NCBI RefSeq assembly: GCF_021130785.1
Contig: NC_060215.1
Coordinates: 116,150,501-116,214,500 of the forward strand
DNA length: 64,000 bases
From: Homalodisca vitripennis
Lineage: Eukaryota; Arthropoda; Insecta; Hemiptera; Cicadellidae
Direction of reading: 5' to 3'
Within the stretch, counting starts at the first letter, position 1; the number at the start of each line of letters is the position of its first letter. The notes beneath the pieces are model-generated. The model was not told where the DNA came from. It saw only the letters and a list, made by a program, of their open reading frames with translations, and made no database searches. A program made the position numbers and the translations under genes. This document shows positions 13,098 through 25,350 of the stretch, piece by piece.

Positions 13098-13164
13098 ACG
13101 TGTACCCCATCTGCTAAACACCGGGCTTTCGTAAAGCGCGTCGTGCGCCCGATGTGGTACACGT
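13098..13164. repeat. GC-rich nested inverted repeat
   Basis: ACGTGTACCCCATC (13098-13111) pairs with GATGTGGTACACGT (13151-13164) at 13 of 14 positions. An inner CGGGC (13122-13126) pairs with GCCCG (13147-13151). CACGACG (13091-13097) is also complementary to CGTCGTG (13139-13145), so alternative folds exist. This GC-rich palindromic patch is unlike the AT-rich flanks and could be the end of a small DNA transposon, though no target duplication was found. Confidence 0.55.
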
Positions 13165-13848
13165 TGCTATGCAATTCCTTTTTGCGTTTTTCCTGTTTGC
13201 CTGTCTTAGTGGTTTGTTAAATTTGATCCCGCGCTTCAATAAATACGTCGGACTGTCGTGTGTCCCCATCGGAAGCACGATTGCTTAATTTTTAAGGTAT
13301 TTTTTTATATCCCTTCGGGTACACCTAAAATAATTTTTTTGTGCGATATTTTGAAGCCTACATACTTTGGTCATTGTGTGACGTAAAAAACGATTACGGT
13401 ATTTTACCGTTATTATTGAAAAAAATCGACGGTAAATAAAATAGTTTGGAAATAAGACGTCGTCTTGAACTTGTTAAGACGAACTAGCATGAAGACATTA
13501 CGCTGTCTTGGGTATGGATCTATCCTTGGAACCTCTCCTTTACTGTCAAGCCGGAAGTGAATCATTTTGATTAGAGAAATGTTTATTCCTCTATTCTATT
13601 TACATACTTCTCCCATTCCCCGTCAATATTCGACGCTACTCATTTTTTGACAAGATACTGTTGAAGTCCACAGCAAATCAAACCCAATGTTTCTTTTTCA
13701 AAAGTATTTTAACTTGGTCTGCATATCGAAAATCAACAGTACGCTTCTTCTACTTGGTACTTCTAACTTTCCATACTAAATATAATGTAGTAACCGTATA
13801 GTTGTTATATTTACACATAAAAATGAAGAAAACAGCTGTGCGAATATA

Positions 13849-13873
13849 GGGGAGACCGGGGCAAGTTGACGAC
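13849..13873 (+). repeat. Left terminal inverted repeat of the pogo-like element
   Basis: These 25 bases, starting GGGGAGACCGGGG, are the exact reverse complement of 16939-16963. A preceding TA (13847-13848) is one half of the target-site duplication. Confidence 0.93.
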
Positions 13874-14482
13874 CGGGGCAAGACGACGAATGGTTAGTTT
13901 CTCAAATTAGTTGCTAGGTAGTAGCACCGGTCGAATGTCAGTAGCGCTCCACACGGATGGCCTCTGAAATAACTGGCAGTGAAGACAAGTTCGCCATTGT
14001 GTGTGTTGTTACAGCGGCTTGTTGTTTTTGGAGTGCGTTTTTTTTGTAACTTTTCGGCCTTTGCATCGTAAGGTTTATTGAATACGCAGGTAAGATATGT
14101 TAATTTTCAATATTACCTATATTTACCTTATGTATTAGGCTACTCATAAATACCATGTTTGTTTATATTTATCTTAAACTTAATGCCAATAAAATTTACC
14201 TACTCTATTACGGCCGCTCGGGGCAAGATGACGTGGGGCAAGATGGCGTGTTCGTCATCTTGCCCCGGTTAATTTTACTGGTGCAAAGCTGAAACTTTTA
14301 AGAAGTATGGTTATGCATACAATTTTGATTTAAGTAAACTAATAACTGACGACACTGTGAGACTTAACCACTTATTTAAAAAAAATTTAATCTACACTTT
14401 TGTTTAACAATTTTACTTTAGAATTGAATTTTATTAATTTAATATGCGGGTACAGATTTTTAGTTTTACTTTGGTTCCAGAG

Positions 14483-16635
14483 ATGGTGAGAAACTACAAA
14501 AAGACTTCCTCTAGAGGAGAGTGGGAAAAAAAAACCAACATGGATACTGCTTTTCACAGAGGTCAAGGAGGGAAGAATGACTTGCTTGGGAGCAGCGAGA
14601 ACTTACAATGTTCCAGAGGCAACACTTCGACGCCGACTGAAAAAGAACGTTTCGGTAACTATTTTCACCTACACCTTGCACCACGTTTATATTTACAACT
14701 TGTTTTAAGTTAAATTATTTACCACCTTGTTTTTTGATATTAAAACAAAATTTACTTTGGTATAACAAACTTCTCACGTTACAAAGACAAGACTATAATC
14801 CGTACCCCAGCTTTTTACGCAAATACACATAACATTTTCATTTACTTCATCACAACATTTCTAAGCAACCTACAACGATTATTATTTACATTTTCCAAAC
14901 CTTAAAAAGTACCAAACTTTAAAATAATGAAATAAAATAAATATAAATTTTTTACCTTTCCTGCTCCCCTTAAACAAGTTTTTTTTTTAGGATATGCCTG
15001 GTCCATGGAGGAAGATATAGAGAAGTATTCAATGAAGAGCAGCTCCAAGATTTACACAACTATTTGACGGTAATGGACCAAATGTTTTTTGGAATGACCA
15101 AGTTGCAGTGCAGAAAACTCGTTTTTGAATACGCAGAAACACTTAGGGATTTCTCATCCGTTTAATAAAGAAACTAAAATGGCTGGTGAGGAATTGGCTG
15201 GCTACCTTTATGAAAAAACACAACTTTAGTATGCGTAAGCCAGAAGCAACATCTGTTGCAAGAGCAATGGGTTTCAACAAACCTAGTGTTGATAAATTTT
15301 TCTCCATTTTGAAGGAAGTGCGAGAAAAAACACAATTTTCCCCCGCTGCTAATATCTACAATGCAGATGAATCAGGACTATCTACTGTGCCCAATAAATT
15401 ACCTAAGGTAATTTCACCAAAAGGAAGTAGAAGAGTTTCTAAAGTTGTGTCTGGGGAGAGAGGCAGGAAACGTCACTATTATTTGTTGCATCAATGCTAC
15501 GGGAACTTACCTACCCCCTTTTTTGGTATTTGCCAGAAAGCGAATGCGACCTGAACTCATGGAAAGAGCTCCACCAGGTAGTGTGGGCCACTGCAGCGAT
15601 AATGGCTGGAGCAACGGAGAGTTGTTCGTAAAGTTTTTGAACCACTTTATCCTCAATGCAAAACCCACAGTTGATTCTCCTATCCTGCTACTTGTCGATA
15701 ATCACAGAACCCACATAACCCTAGAGGCAATCAACTTATGCAAGAGATAACCATATTGTTATGGTTGGATTTCCTCCTCATACAACACACCGTCTTCAGC
15801 CCTTGGACGTTTCATTCTTTGGTTCGCTGAAAACCTTTTACAGTCAAGCTTGTGACAACTTCATGGTCAATAATCCAGGACAGACCATCAGTGACTTTTA
15901 AAATTGGTGAGCTTTTGACCATTGCTTATTTCAAGGCTGCAACTGTTGGCAATGCCGTTAGTGGGTTCAGGTCCACAGGAATAGAACCTTATAATCCACT
16001 TGTATTCGACGAACATGACTTTGCTGCATCACAAACAACTGATCAGAAACCTGGATGTAGGCCTAGGACCCTAGCTATAATGAAGATGAAAATCCTACTA
16101 TCCAATCAACAACATCAAATACAACAGAAAACTCCAGGTGAACCTGAAGAAGAAAACCATTGAGCTGAGTGAACGCCAAGAAACAGTAGGCCTAGTAGAC
16201 TGTGCCCCAATCCCGGTAAAGAAGAATACAAGTGTCTTCGACTTTAAGCCTTTACCTAAAGGTAAACCAAAGGATAAAGAAAAGAAAAGTTCAGAAGTTA
16301 AGTTCTAGTATTATAACAAGCACGCCAGTAAAAATGTGTTTGGAAGTAAAGCAAGAAATGAAGGATGAAAAAGAGCGCTTAAAAAAGAAAAGAGAAGAGC
16401 TTCGAGCTTCAAAGGTTTCAAGAAGAAACTCAAGTTTGGACCCTACAAAAAACGTCCTAGGTGTATGAACACAGCTTCTACTTCAAAAGGCAGTGAAGTT
16501 AGATGTCCTGGGTGTGAAGAAAAATACTCCGATCCTCCAGTTGAAGAGTGGATCCAGTGTTCCAAGTGCAGTGAATGGTGGCACGAGAATTGTACAAGCT
16601 ACGAAGGTGGGGAATTTGTTTGTGACTACTGCTAG
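14483..16635 (+). pseudogene. Pogo-type transposase (HTH, CENP-B-like HTH, DDE, PHD-like), frameshifted
   Basis: The parts of a pogo transposase appear in order but in changing frames. An N-terminal Psq-type HTH starts with MVRNYKK (14483) and includes YNVPEATLRRRLKK. A probable intron follows, with acceptor TTTTTTTTAG near 14991. Next comes a CENP-B-like DNA-binding region with VFNEEQL, HPFNKETKMAG, NWLATFMKKH and RKPEATS. The catalytic core has three acidic positions: NADESGL (about 15363), LLVDNHRTH (about 15695) and LQPLDVSFF (about 15800). A Lys/Glu-rich linker leads to a C-terminal Cys/His cluster (CPGC, CSKC, WWHENC, CDYC; about 16503-16632) resembling a PHD finger. At least seven single-base frame changes are needed (near 14580, 15165, 15190, 15450, 15750, 15895 and after 16160). 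Nonsense substitutions were not the cause of any break I traced. An AATAAA lies near 16657. Encodes cut-and-paste transposition when intact; this copy is probably inactive, unless the indels are assembly errors. Confidence 0.88.
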
Positions 16636-16938
16636 TTTGTCAGTTTTTGTACATAAATAAAAATGACTAGCAGCCTTTTCTTTTACAAAGTAGCGTGTTT
16701 ATTTAAACCTCCATAACATTCGTCATCTTGCCCCTATGCAAAAGTCATCTTGCCCCGGGGGTGGGGCAAGATGACATTTTTGCATTGTTTCATAAGAACT
16801 AAAATTTACAAACAAAAAATTGATATTATGATAATTAAAAAAAAATTAAATGTAGGTAAAGACTTATACTTAACTCTTATGTATCGTAAGACTTTTATTT
16901 TTATCACAATATTTTATTAAAAATATTTATTCCTTAAC

Positions 16939-16963
16939 GTCGTCAACTTGCCCCGGTCTCCCC
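16939..16963 (-). repeat. Right terminal inverted repeat of the pogo-like element
   Basis: These 25 bases, ending CCCCGGTCTCCCC, mirror the left end exactly and are followed by TA (16964-16965). Confidence 0.93.
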
Positions 16964-16965
16964 TA

Positions 16966-19900
16966 CACGGCCAGTATTGCCAGAACAACGGGACTGATTT
17001 CTCACAACAATGTGCATATGGAGTAGGGTTTTTATTTTTACATAATATATTTGCAAATATATTGTATTCACAAAACAGCGACTGGGTACGGATACGGGCG
17101 AGTGCAATAAGCTGGTATTTGATGGTAGTTAGTTAAAGAGTCTGATTTTCCTTAAGGCCAATCATCTTGAGCCATTGCTTTTTACATTCAGTGTCTCCAA
17201 GGCCATTTAGAATTAGGAATTCAATGATTAGGAAATGATTCCGAAGATATTATTCAATGACAGACGCTTACTTCAGGAGTGTTTTAGTCCCTTTTTTAAA
17301 GTAGGATCGAATTTTTTGTTATTATACTTGGGTTGGGAAAGAGAGCCCATTTTATTATTATTATATTATAATTATTATACTACTGCTTCTGAATATATAG
17401 CCTCAAATAACAGATACGTAGTTCCTAATACTAAGAATGAAATAATGCATTACATTTGAGTTCACAACAAATCTCTTTTTCCTAGACGTATTAAATTTAA
17501 GGTAATTGTTTTTCCCCTACCTTCCTATAACATATATTTCTTGTACACTGTAAAATCAACTTTGGGATCCAGGGAAGCACGTCTACATGCATAACACTTT
17601 CTCGTACCAAGTACTTTCTCGGCTTGCCAATCATCCATGGTCAGGAAAAATATTTCTCTCATCGATATATTTTAACGAGATGGAAATTGATACAAGTTAT
17701 AAACCTATTTTATCTCTCAGCTTTATTAACTGTTCCTGATTTATTCATACGAAGATTACTTCTCTACTGAAACGGATCAGAAGAGAAACCATACATAAGG
17801 AGTTTAAAATTATATTTTTGATTACAGGAAGCAGTTTTAGTCCTTATTCGTAGAATGAAATCTTATTTTTGATTATTTGAAAAGGACATCTATGGAGCTC
17901 ACTTAGACGTCAGCACTAGTAAAGGCATGACAGTTTAACTAATCGTATAGTATTTCAGACCTTAGGCCTACATTGTTCAATATGCTGTAACTCTTGTGGT
18001 TAACAGTTATATTTATAATTACATAGTGGGCGTGCGAACTCTTCGAGGAGGATTTAGAATGTGAATAATGTAATATTAGTCAATGAAAACTTGTAAATAA
18101 AACAAATTTTGTAAAAAAGCTACGCATTAGTAGTTAATAAAAACTTGTAATATAAGGAAATTTGAAATCACAGGTTACGATAATGTTTGCTTTGTAAATG
18201 ACAGTGTTATTCAATTGTGAGTTGTTTTCCATCTCGTGTAATACGGTCATAAAGAACACTGTGGTTAACTGGGAAATAATTACATGTAATATGGATTGTA
18301 TGTAACAGAGAGAACTTGGTAGCTGATTATAATACTGTAACAGCTTAATAATTTGTTAAGGATGCTTAGTATTCAGGATGAATCCATAACAGTAATAATT
18401 GAGCTATGCCATACAATAATTAATTCAATTAGAGTTTTTTTAAAATTATATATAGTTTATATCTTGACGCTTGATGTTTTAAATCGTATAGCATTACTGT
18501 ATAAAATACTATTATATGCAAGCTAACTTCTACTTAGTACTGCTTATTGTATTTATAGAAATCTGTTTAAAATAATCTCAAAACAATACATGTTTAGACT
18601 TTAATGAGCATTTAAAACAGTATAAGTACTCTGAAATAAGAGTATAAAATTGTATAATTGTCTCAAAATATGTAATTATACTGAACTGAACTCTTAAATT
18701 AAATTTTAACTAAAAGCTATCAATAGGAAAACTGGTCTTTTACTAATGTAAATTATTAAGAGAGTACCTTATGTATTTAAACATAAAAATTATTTATAAC
18801 TTAAAAACTGTTTACATTAACAGGCTTACTTAATTAATCGTAGTCGTCTTGTTTCACAATTAATAATTTATATAGCTAACTCAGAGCACACTAACAGCAA
18901 TGTCTTTAAGTATCCGTCAAGTGAGACACAAAATTTTTAAGAACTCTGTATGCTCTTTGAGAGACTCAGACTTCCCAGCAGAGGTCGTGCATGACTTCAA
19001 GGCGATGTTATTCGACTCAATGTGGTGCTTTCAAGACACATCTAGAGATTACAAACTTCCCTCACCAACTGGTTTTCTTGGTGCTTTTTTCATGCTGGAT
19101 ACTTTTGTGGGATGATGACCATTTACTGTAGTAATATCAATCACTCACTTCTGAGATGCCAAAAACAAAAAGGCCATCGCTTCTTTTAAGACGACGTCGT
19201 ATTTACAGCATTTCCTAGGAGTGTCAAACAACGATCCTTAGTTATAGTCCGGCCAGTATCGGATAAATTCACTATTCACAATCTCCGTAGCACATTCATC
19301 ATGACTTTGATGATCCCCCCACGCAGCCCTATTGCAGTATTATATTACACACAAAATAGTTTTAGATCCTTCTAAACTGTCCTCTATGCCGTGGTTCCTC
19401 GTCGTAGTCATTCTTGTTGGAAGGAGGGTGATTTCAACATGGACGATCTTAACGTTGTCTTTTTCTAGAATCCCAAAGAAGCAGAGCACCCTGCATGCGA
19501 AAGAGTTGATATCGGAACTCCCCATGAGTTCAAATTCGCGTGCTGAACTTGGGAATATTACTTTTTCCATGATTTTTTCGTAGACAGTTTTCTGTAACGT
19601 CGTGAACAATAGTATTCAGAGCCCAAACAAATCGTGTCTCGATCCAGAAACTGCTTTGGAACAAAAAGCTACGGAAAAGACTACAAGGCGCATCTTAGGG
19701 TGGTCACAATCGCCGGACGAAAGTGAGAACAAAATCCAATAATCTCATATTTGCCAATGTTACTGTATAAAGTGTAAAATTATGATATACATGAGGAATG
19801 AGCGAAATATTTTCAAGCTTGGCTACGGTTTCTACAGCTTGTTCGTTAATCAATCATAGTACAACTTAATATATCCACTCAGCGTTTTTGAATTTATAGA

Positions 19901-21439
19901 CATTGGGCATTAAAAGATAACATAAAATGTACGATAATTATGTACTCTGAAAATAAGTTGGGCACTTGTGATTCTGCGAAAATATTAGTAAAACAAATTC
20001 TACTGCACGTGCCATCGTAACATCCTGATGCAACCTGATTCGACGGTTCTGTATTGAGCTGTTCATTTGAAACTCCTGATTGCATCATGGAACACCAGGG
20101 ACAATGTTGGTTTTGATATAGACTGAATGTGTGTGGTAAAATCGTATCTCCTTTTACCATAAAACGTAACTCTCTAAGCGTGAGGAGTATCTGAGGCCCT
20201 TCCTAGGCACGAATATCTTTAATCACGTCATCAGGGTGTGCTCTTTGACTACTATATATGTTCTTCAGCACTTAGGAGCCCTACCGCGTGAAAATTTGTG
20301 AACGTTTCAACAAGGTATATAATTGTAAAAGTTCATTTACTCGTAATAAACACATTGTCACTGTGTAAAAGACGACATTCAATAGAATATCAGCTGGCTA
20401 TATTACTGTATCCAAACTATTATCTCAACTATTAGCTGTATTTATTAGCTTACGCTTTATAAATGGATAAACAGAAATTGTATCATAGAAAATTGTTTCT
20501 TACACTGGAAACTGTATTAAATAATGTTCTAAAAATGCTTATTCACATAAGAATTGAAAAATGGTGCATAAAAGGAAAATATGCAATATACTAACTAAAG
20601 CAGGTACACATGATACTTTCATAAACAGTGACGTCAGCGTAACTATGAACTAACACTTGACAAACTTTATCCACAAAATCAATGTTAACATTTTAAGGAT
20701 CGTTTTTGTGTTAAGGATATTTATAAAGCTTATTTTAGGCTTAGGCAGTGGTTCCTCTATACAGGTGCAAATTAATTATTGAATTTTTAATTTTCAAGTT
20801 TATGAAATACCCGTCATGAACTATTACTAAAAACCCTGACTCCTTGTCCAAATGGGCCTCTTTATTTATGCCTCAATGAATAGATTGCGTCAAATTAAAT
20901 ATTTTGCCAATTCTCCAGTATGCAGATTATTACGGGCTGTGATATAGTCCAATCAGCATAAGATAAAGCCCCAGCCACCATAACGTATACATCATCAAGG
21001 AATTTGATACTTTTGCAGCAGTCCCTTAACTGACTCGTTATAAACATCCAAATGTCACATCATCTTGTATGGAGGCACTTTATTAGAACGTCAGCAAGCT
21101 AAACACAGTCCTGACTTAGAATTCCATCGGAATCAGTTGAGGAACTCAGTACACACATGCAGTTGAGGATGTGACATTCGGGCTCTCCACATGTCCGTAA
21201 TGGATAGAAAGAGTATTAATAAAATCACATAATATTCGATCCATTGAGATCGAGGCATATATTAACCAAGGCAATGTGGCATGGGGACCAGAGAACTAAG
21301 TGAGTAGGCATATATTTTAGGTACGACATACTGCATACATACATACACCCTATTGCATTATGATAACCTTTTCTTCATATAAGGGGTGGCCTAATGCCAC
21401 TTGGATCTCAAAGACCTACTGAGTATTACGAAAAATGAG
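16966..21439. other. Intergenic DNA without supported genes
   Basis: Mostly AT-rich. From about 18900 to 20160 composition is more balanced and several 70-90-codon frames occur on both strands (18900-19115 plus; 19340-19609 minus; 19894-20160 minus). I recognise no family in them. Overlapping open frames on opposite strands at 19332-19609 argue against simple coding function. Confidence 0.55.
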
Positions 21440-21785
21440 GCTTAGCTAATCATAGCAGTGAGAAAGTTGAGTTCAGGTGCCGTTCGCCTTTCTCTTAGTG
21501 CAGCGTCTGGAATCTGAGACTGTCACAGATTTAACTCCTTGAATATGGAGTCATGTTCGTCTGAAGAGATCCCAAAAAGGTCAGAGACGAAGAAGCTCTA
21601 AACGAATCGCTTACATAATTTTGAAATCAGAGACTACAAAATAGAGTTTAATCTAGGTTAAGAGATTTTCCCACTGTCTCATCAGGTTACAATTGAATGA
21701 ACCGCGATTCATACGTGATCTATATGGTGAGCAACCGAGTTTCCTACCAGATTTCAGACGTTCAGATCAGGTTTCAGACACTCAC
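21440..21785 (+). mobile_element. MITE-like element, family A, copy 2
   Basis: Shares an ordered set of segments with copy 3: CGCCTTTCTCTTAGTGCAGC, GTCTGGAATCTGA, AAGAAGCTC, TGTCTCATCA, GAGCAACCGAGTTTCCTACC and CAGATTTCAGAC. Ends are degenerate, so the boundaries are approximate. Non-coding. Confidence 0.65.
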
Positions 21786-24734
21786 ATTGAATGTGTAGAA
21801 AACCTCGCTTGATCAAATTTAAGCAGTCTTACAAACCACTAACAACACATTATCAAGCCTTCCGGAGGTCACTTCCTATCCATATTCAAAGATGGCATTA
21901 TGATTCTTATCCAACACATCCCAATGAAAAGAAATGTTCCACCGTGTCATCTTGTTCATTCAGCAGATTGCTGAATGGATGTTTTTTCTGCGATATCCAC
22001 GTCCTGTGATTAGACCCACTGGCCGATAATATGAATATATATACAGCCTTAGAGAGAAGATCAGATGGTGCTACCCTGTGGGAAGGCTACGTAAAACAAG
22101 CTCACCCAGCCGTCAACATGGTAACACTATACATTTAGTGTTTTTATCATCCAATTCAAAATATTTAAGGGCTACACGTCTGAGAATTCTATATATCTTG
22201 ACTGATTCTAAGCCCATGTTTTCTAGCACATCCTAACCGTGATCGCCTCATGGTCTTGAACCTAATAAACAGTAGCATTGATAAAAGAGGATTCAAGATC
22301 GTTTCTATATTAGATGATAACAATCCCGGAATCCCGAAAAACTTTTGAGCTGTAATAGGAGTCTATCTCTTTTAAGGTTATCTGTTAATTAGCAAAAATG
22401 TGTATCGTCTTTCACCTACACATCTGACGAAGATTCCCACTATCACTTATCATGATAATAGTGATCTCTGCTGCTCAAAAGTTCAGTACGGACCAAGACA
22501 CTGCAGCGTTGCTCTGGTTGGTTTGCTTCCTTTGACCAAGCCTCCATAGGAGGCATTCTTACCCTTTTTAATGAAACTTTATGAAGTATGTGGTCAAAGA
22601 CATTATCACATTAAATTCCTATACTGTTTATAAAATGTACAGTGTACTCATGCTGCTATAGGTGTCCTTTATCCTCCGCGTTGAAGACGATACGGATTTC
22701 CTCTGCGAAGTCACTGATCCGTTCTTAATTTAAAATAACTTCGATTTATAAAAGAAATATGAGCATCATTTTACAGCAAAGCAATAACTGCTGATTATAA
22801 AGTTTAGTCTCACAGGTGGCCAGTATAGCGGGTGAGTAACAAAAGTAGGAAATAATAACTAAAAACGTTATATGGTAATTGGGTTGCACTATTTGGAGGT
22901 ATACAACATTATAACATAAAATATTATGACATTAACAAGATTAAAGCTCGTGGTGAAGGCTAGATGGTGGATTTTATCGTTTGCATTTAGGTTTAAAATG
23001 AAAACACATGAACGCATTAGTTTCTTAACTGAATATTTATTAGTTGATGTAAAGCTCATTTCTTATCTTTATAAATAACCCTGGTAATATTCTACTAAAT
23101 GATAATATACTGATTACTAGAATTTTTAGCAGATTTTTAGTGGGAATTCAACACAGTGCATTTTATAGCTTTCATTTTTTAATCTTTCTTTTATATCTTT
23201 GTGCTTTATATCTTTCAGTAACACTTGGAGGTGCCAAGCTTATCCCTTTACGTAGTATCTAATTTTTTTGGTGTCATAGTCTTGGTAATAGGTGTCTTTT
23301 TGTTGGTGGCATTACAAATTTAGGGGTTATTTGCACTTGGAATTTGCTAGGAACGTCTTAGAGAAGCTATTTTCCTGCCATTGTGTTTCTTTATTGCATT
23401 TTAAACAATTACAGTTATCCCCTTCTACCCCCTTTGAAAAGGGAGGGATTTTTTATCCTTGAAAAAATCCACAAAAGTATTTTAATAAGTATGGTGAAGG
23501 TCGTACATTCATATCTCTGCTTAGTGGATTTATAATTGTTATGAGTTTTAATGTCAGTTTATATTATATTACTAGATTTAAAAGTGTATTATTAGATTTA
23601 TATAAACTTAAAGTAACCTTACCTAACTGTATAGTTAAATACATTTAAATAATAAAGGTTAACTCGATTTTTTTAAACATACAACCCAGAAATTTAAAAT
23701 ATGAGTTATTTACAATAATAGATCAAAATGAAGAAATTTAGATGATTAACTGATTTAAATCAATATCATATACGAGGTCACCTGCCTTGAGATCTAGTTT
23801 GACAGGGCCAGCTAGTGAAGTAAGCAAGGTGTTTGCTAGCTCTAATTACACGAGTAAAACGGACCTTCAAAGTAATCGAACGTTTTGAGGTGTATAATTA
23901 GCCATTTCCACACGCTTTTCTGATGTTGAAATGACTTCGATATAATTGGCATGTTTGTGCACCTGAACTAGTTAACTAGATGTGGAGGAAAGGAATATTA
24001 TTAATTAAGTGGGAATAACATAATTTGGTTTCATTTATGCAGGAAACACATTACATATTCAGTAGTATAGCTTTGTATTAGAATGGGCGTTGCTTTCGGA
24101 TTCATTTAATAAGAATATTTACATCTTGTAATTACTTTCTTGTCAGCATTTTTTTTAATGTTTTCGACAATACCAACTGTTTCATATAAAAATTCTATTG
24201 AAATATTAATGTTGTATTATAGGATATAACACGCTGTACCGGAATGTTTAAACAATTACTACAAGCATGTAATTGTGGTTGTACTGTTTGTTTGTGTTTG
24301 CATGACTTCGTTTTAATGTTTTATTTCATGAGATACATAAAAAGACAAAATCCAACTGACATTTCTTAATCTTTTAAAAAGTACCTACATATTATTAAAA
24401 ATACGAACTAGGAAATATGAGTTTGCAGATAATTTAAAAATATAATAACTTTAAAAATCGCGTTTTATCTAGTAAGGGCTTAAACCTTTTTTGCTCTCCG
24501 AGTTGAAAATGACGTAAAAATATAGGTTATATGTTAGAAGTCTACAAAAACGTTATCAGAGTATCATTTAATGTAACACAAGACCCACTTCACCAGCAAC
24601 ATTTTTATATTTGTACCATGTTTCAAAACAGTGCCTGAATTTCCTGTGAAAAAGCGCGCAGAATTGTTGTTTCTATTTAGTATATAAAGACAATATTTTT
24701 ATGAAATAAAGTCTTTTTACTAATTTCTTTTATA
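21786..24734. other. Intergenic DNA without supported genes
   Basis: AT-rich sequence. One 72-codon frame at 21791 begins at the edge of MITE copy 2 and has no recognisable features. I see nothing else. Confidence 0.6.
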
Positions 24735-25130
24735 AGTTTAGCTCCAGCTCACCTTCCTCTTAATGTAGCGTCTGAAATCTGATGCCGGCAAGAGTATATT
24801 TCAAGTCGACTCTTGGAATATGGAAAACAGATAAAAAAGTCAGCGAAGAAGAAGCTCAAAATGAACGCCTTACATTGTTTCGACATCAGATACACCCAGA
24901 CCCCATAATATAGTGTGATCCAGGTGAAGAGGTATTCTTATTGTCTCATCATGTGCACAATGTGCACTACGATGCATACACGATTTCTATGGTGGAGTAA
25001 CCGAGTTTTCTACCAGATTTCAGACATTCGGCCCAGCTTTTTTCGTGGTTTCAGCACTAAGAGAAAGGTGTATTGGAGCTAAACTCAACATTTGCTTTGA
25101 TTCAACCCTTTCCACCATAGCTACGTTATG
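24735..25130 (+). mobile_element. MITE-like element, family A, copy 3
   Basis: About 395 bp. The left part (AGTTTAGCTCCAGCTCACC, GTAGCGTCTGAAATCTGATG) is inverted at the right (CACTAAGAGAAAGGTGTATT, GGAGCTAAACTCAACATTTG), and the right end continues to CTACGTTATG at 25121-25130, matching the outer end of copy 1. The interior aligns with copy 2 throughout. Non-coding. A mariner relic starts about 220 bp downstream. Confidence 0.7.
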
Positions 25131-25350
25131 AGTATTTTGGTATATTGGTGTTCACTAGTGTGGTTTTGGACGCTTGTATAAGACATTTTTTACTCGATTA
25201 TGCAAAAAATTGTATTTACGGCAATTTGCACACATTATATAAGGTTTGGTAACTTTATTCCAATTAAGAAAGTATATGCGTTTCGAAATTGTTTGAAAAA
25301 TAATCTTATACAATTTTTCACAAATTCAAGTATGTTTTATAGTTTATCAG

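Larger units (their letters stand above)
13849..16963 (+). mobile_element. Complete pogo-like (Tc1/mariner superfamily) DNA transposon with intact ends
   Basis: A 3115-bp element bounded by perfect 25-bp terminal inverted repeats beginning GGGGAGACCGGGGCAAG. It is flanked by TA on each side (13847-13848 and 16964-16965), the target duplication expected for this superfamily. Extra copies of the motif GGGGCAAGATGACG sit inside both ends: direct at about 13873, 14220 and 14235 and inverted at about 14251 on the left; inverted at about 16724 and 16746 and direct at about 16764 on the right. They look like subterminal transposase-binding repeats. One transposase gene runs left to right and fills most of the interior. 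Identical ends suggest recent activity, although the coding frame is broken. Confidence 0.93.

Noticed and set aside
14444..14482. Earlier ATG at 14444 as the transposase start
   Set aside because: The conserved pogo N-terminus begins at MVRNYKK (14483). The upstream residues have no family counterpart.
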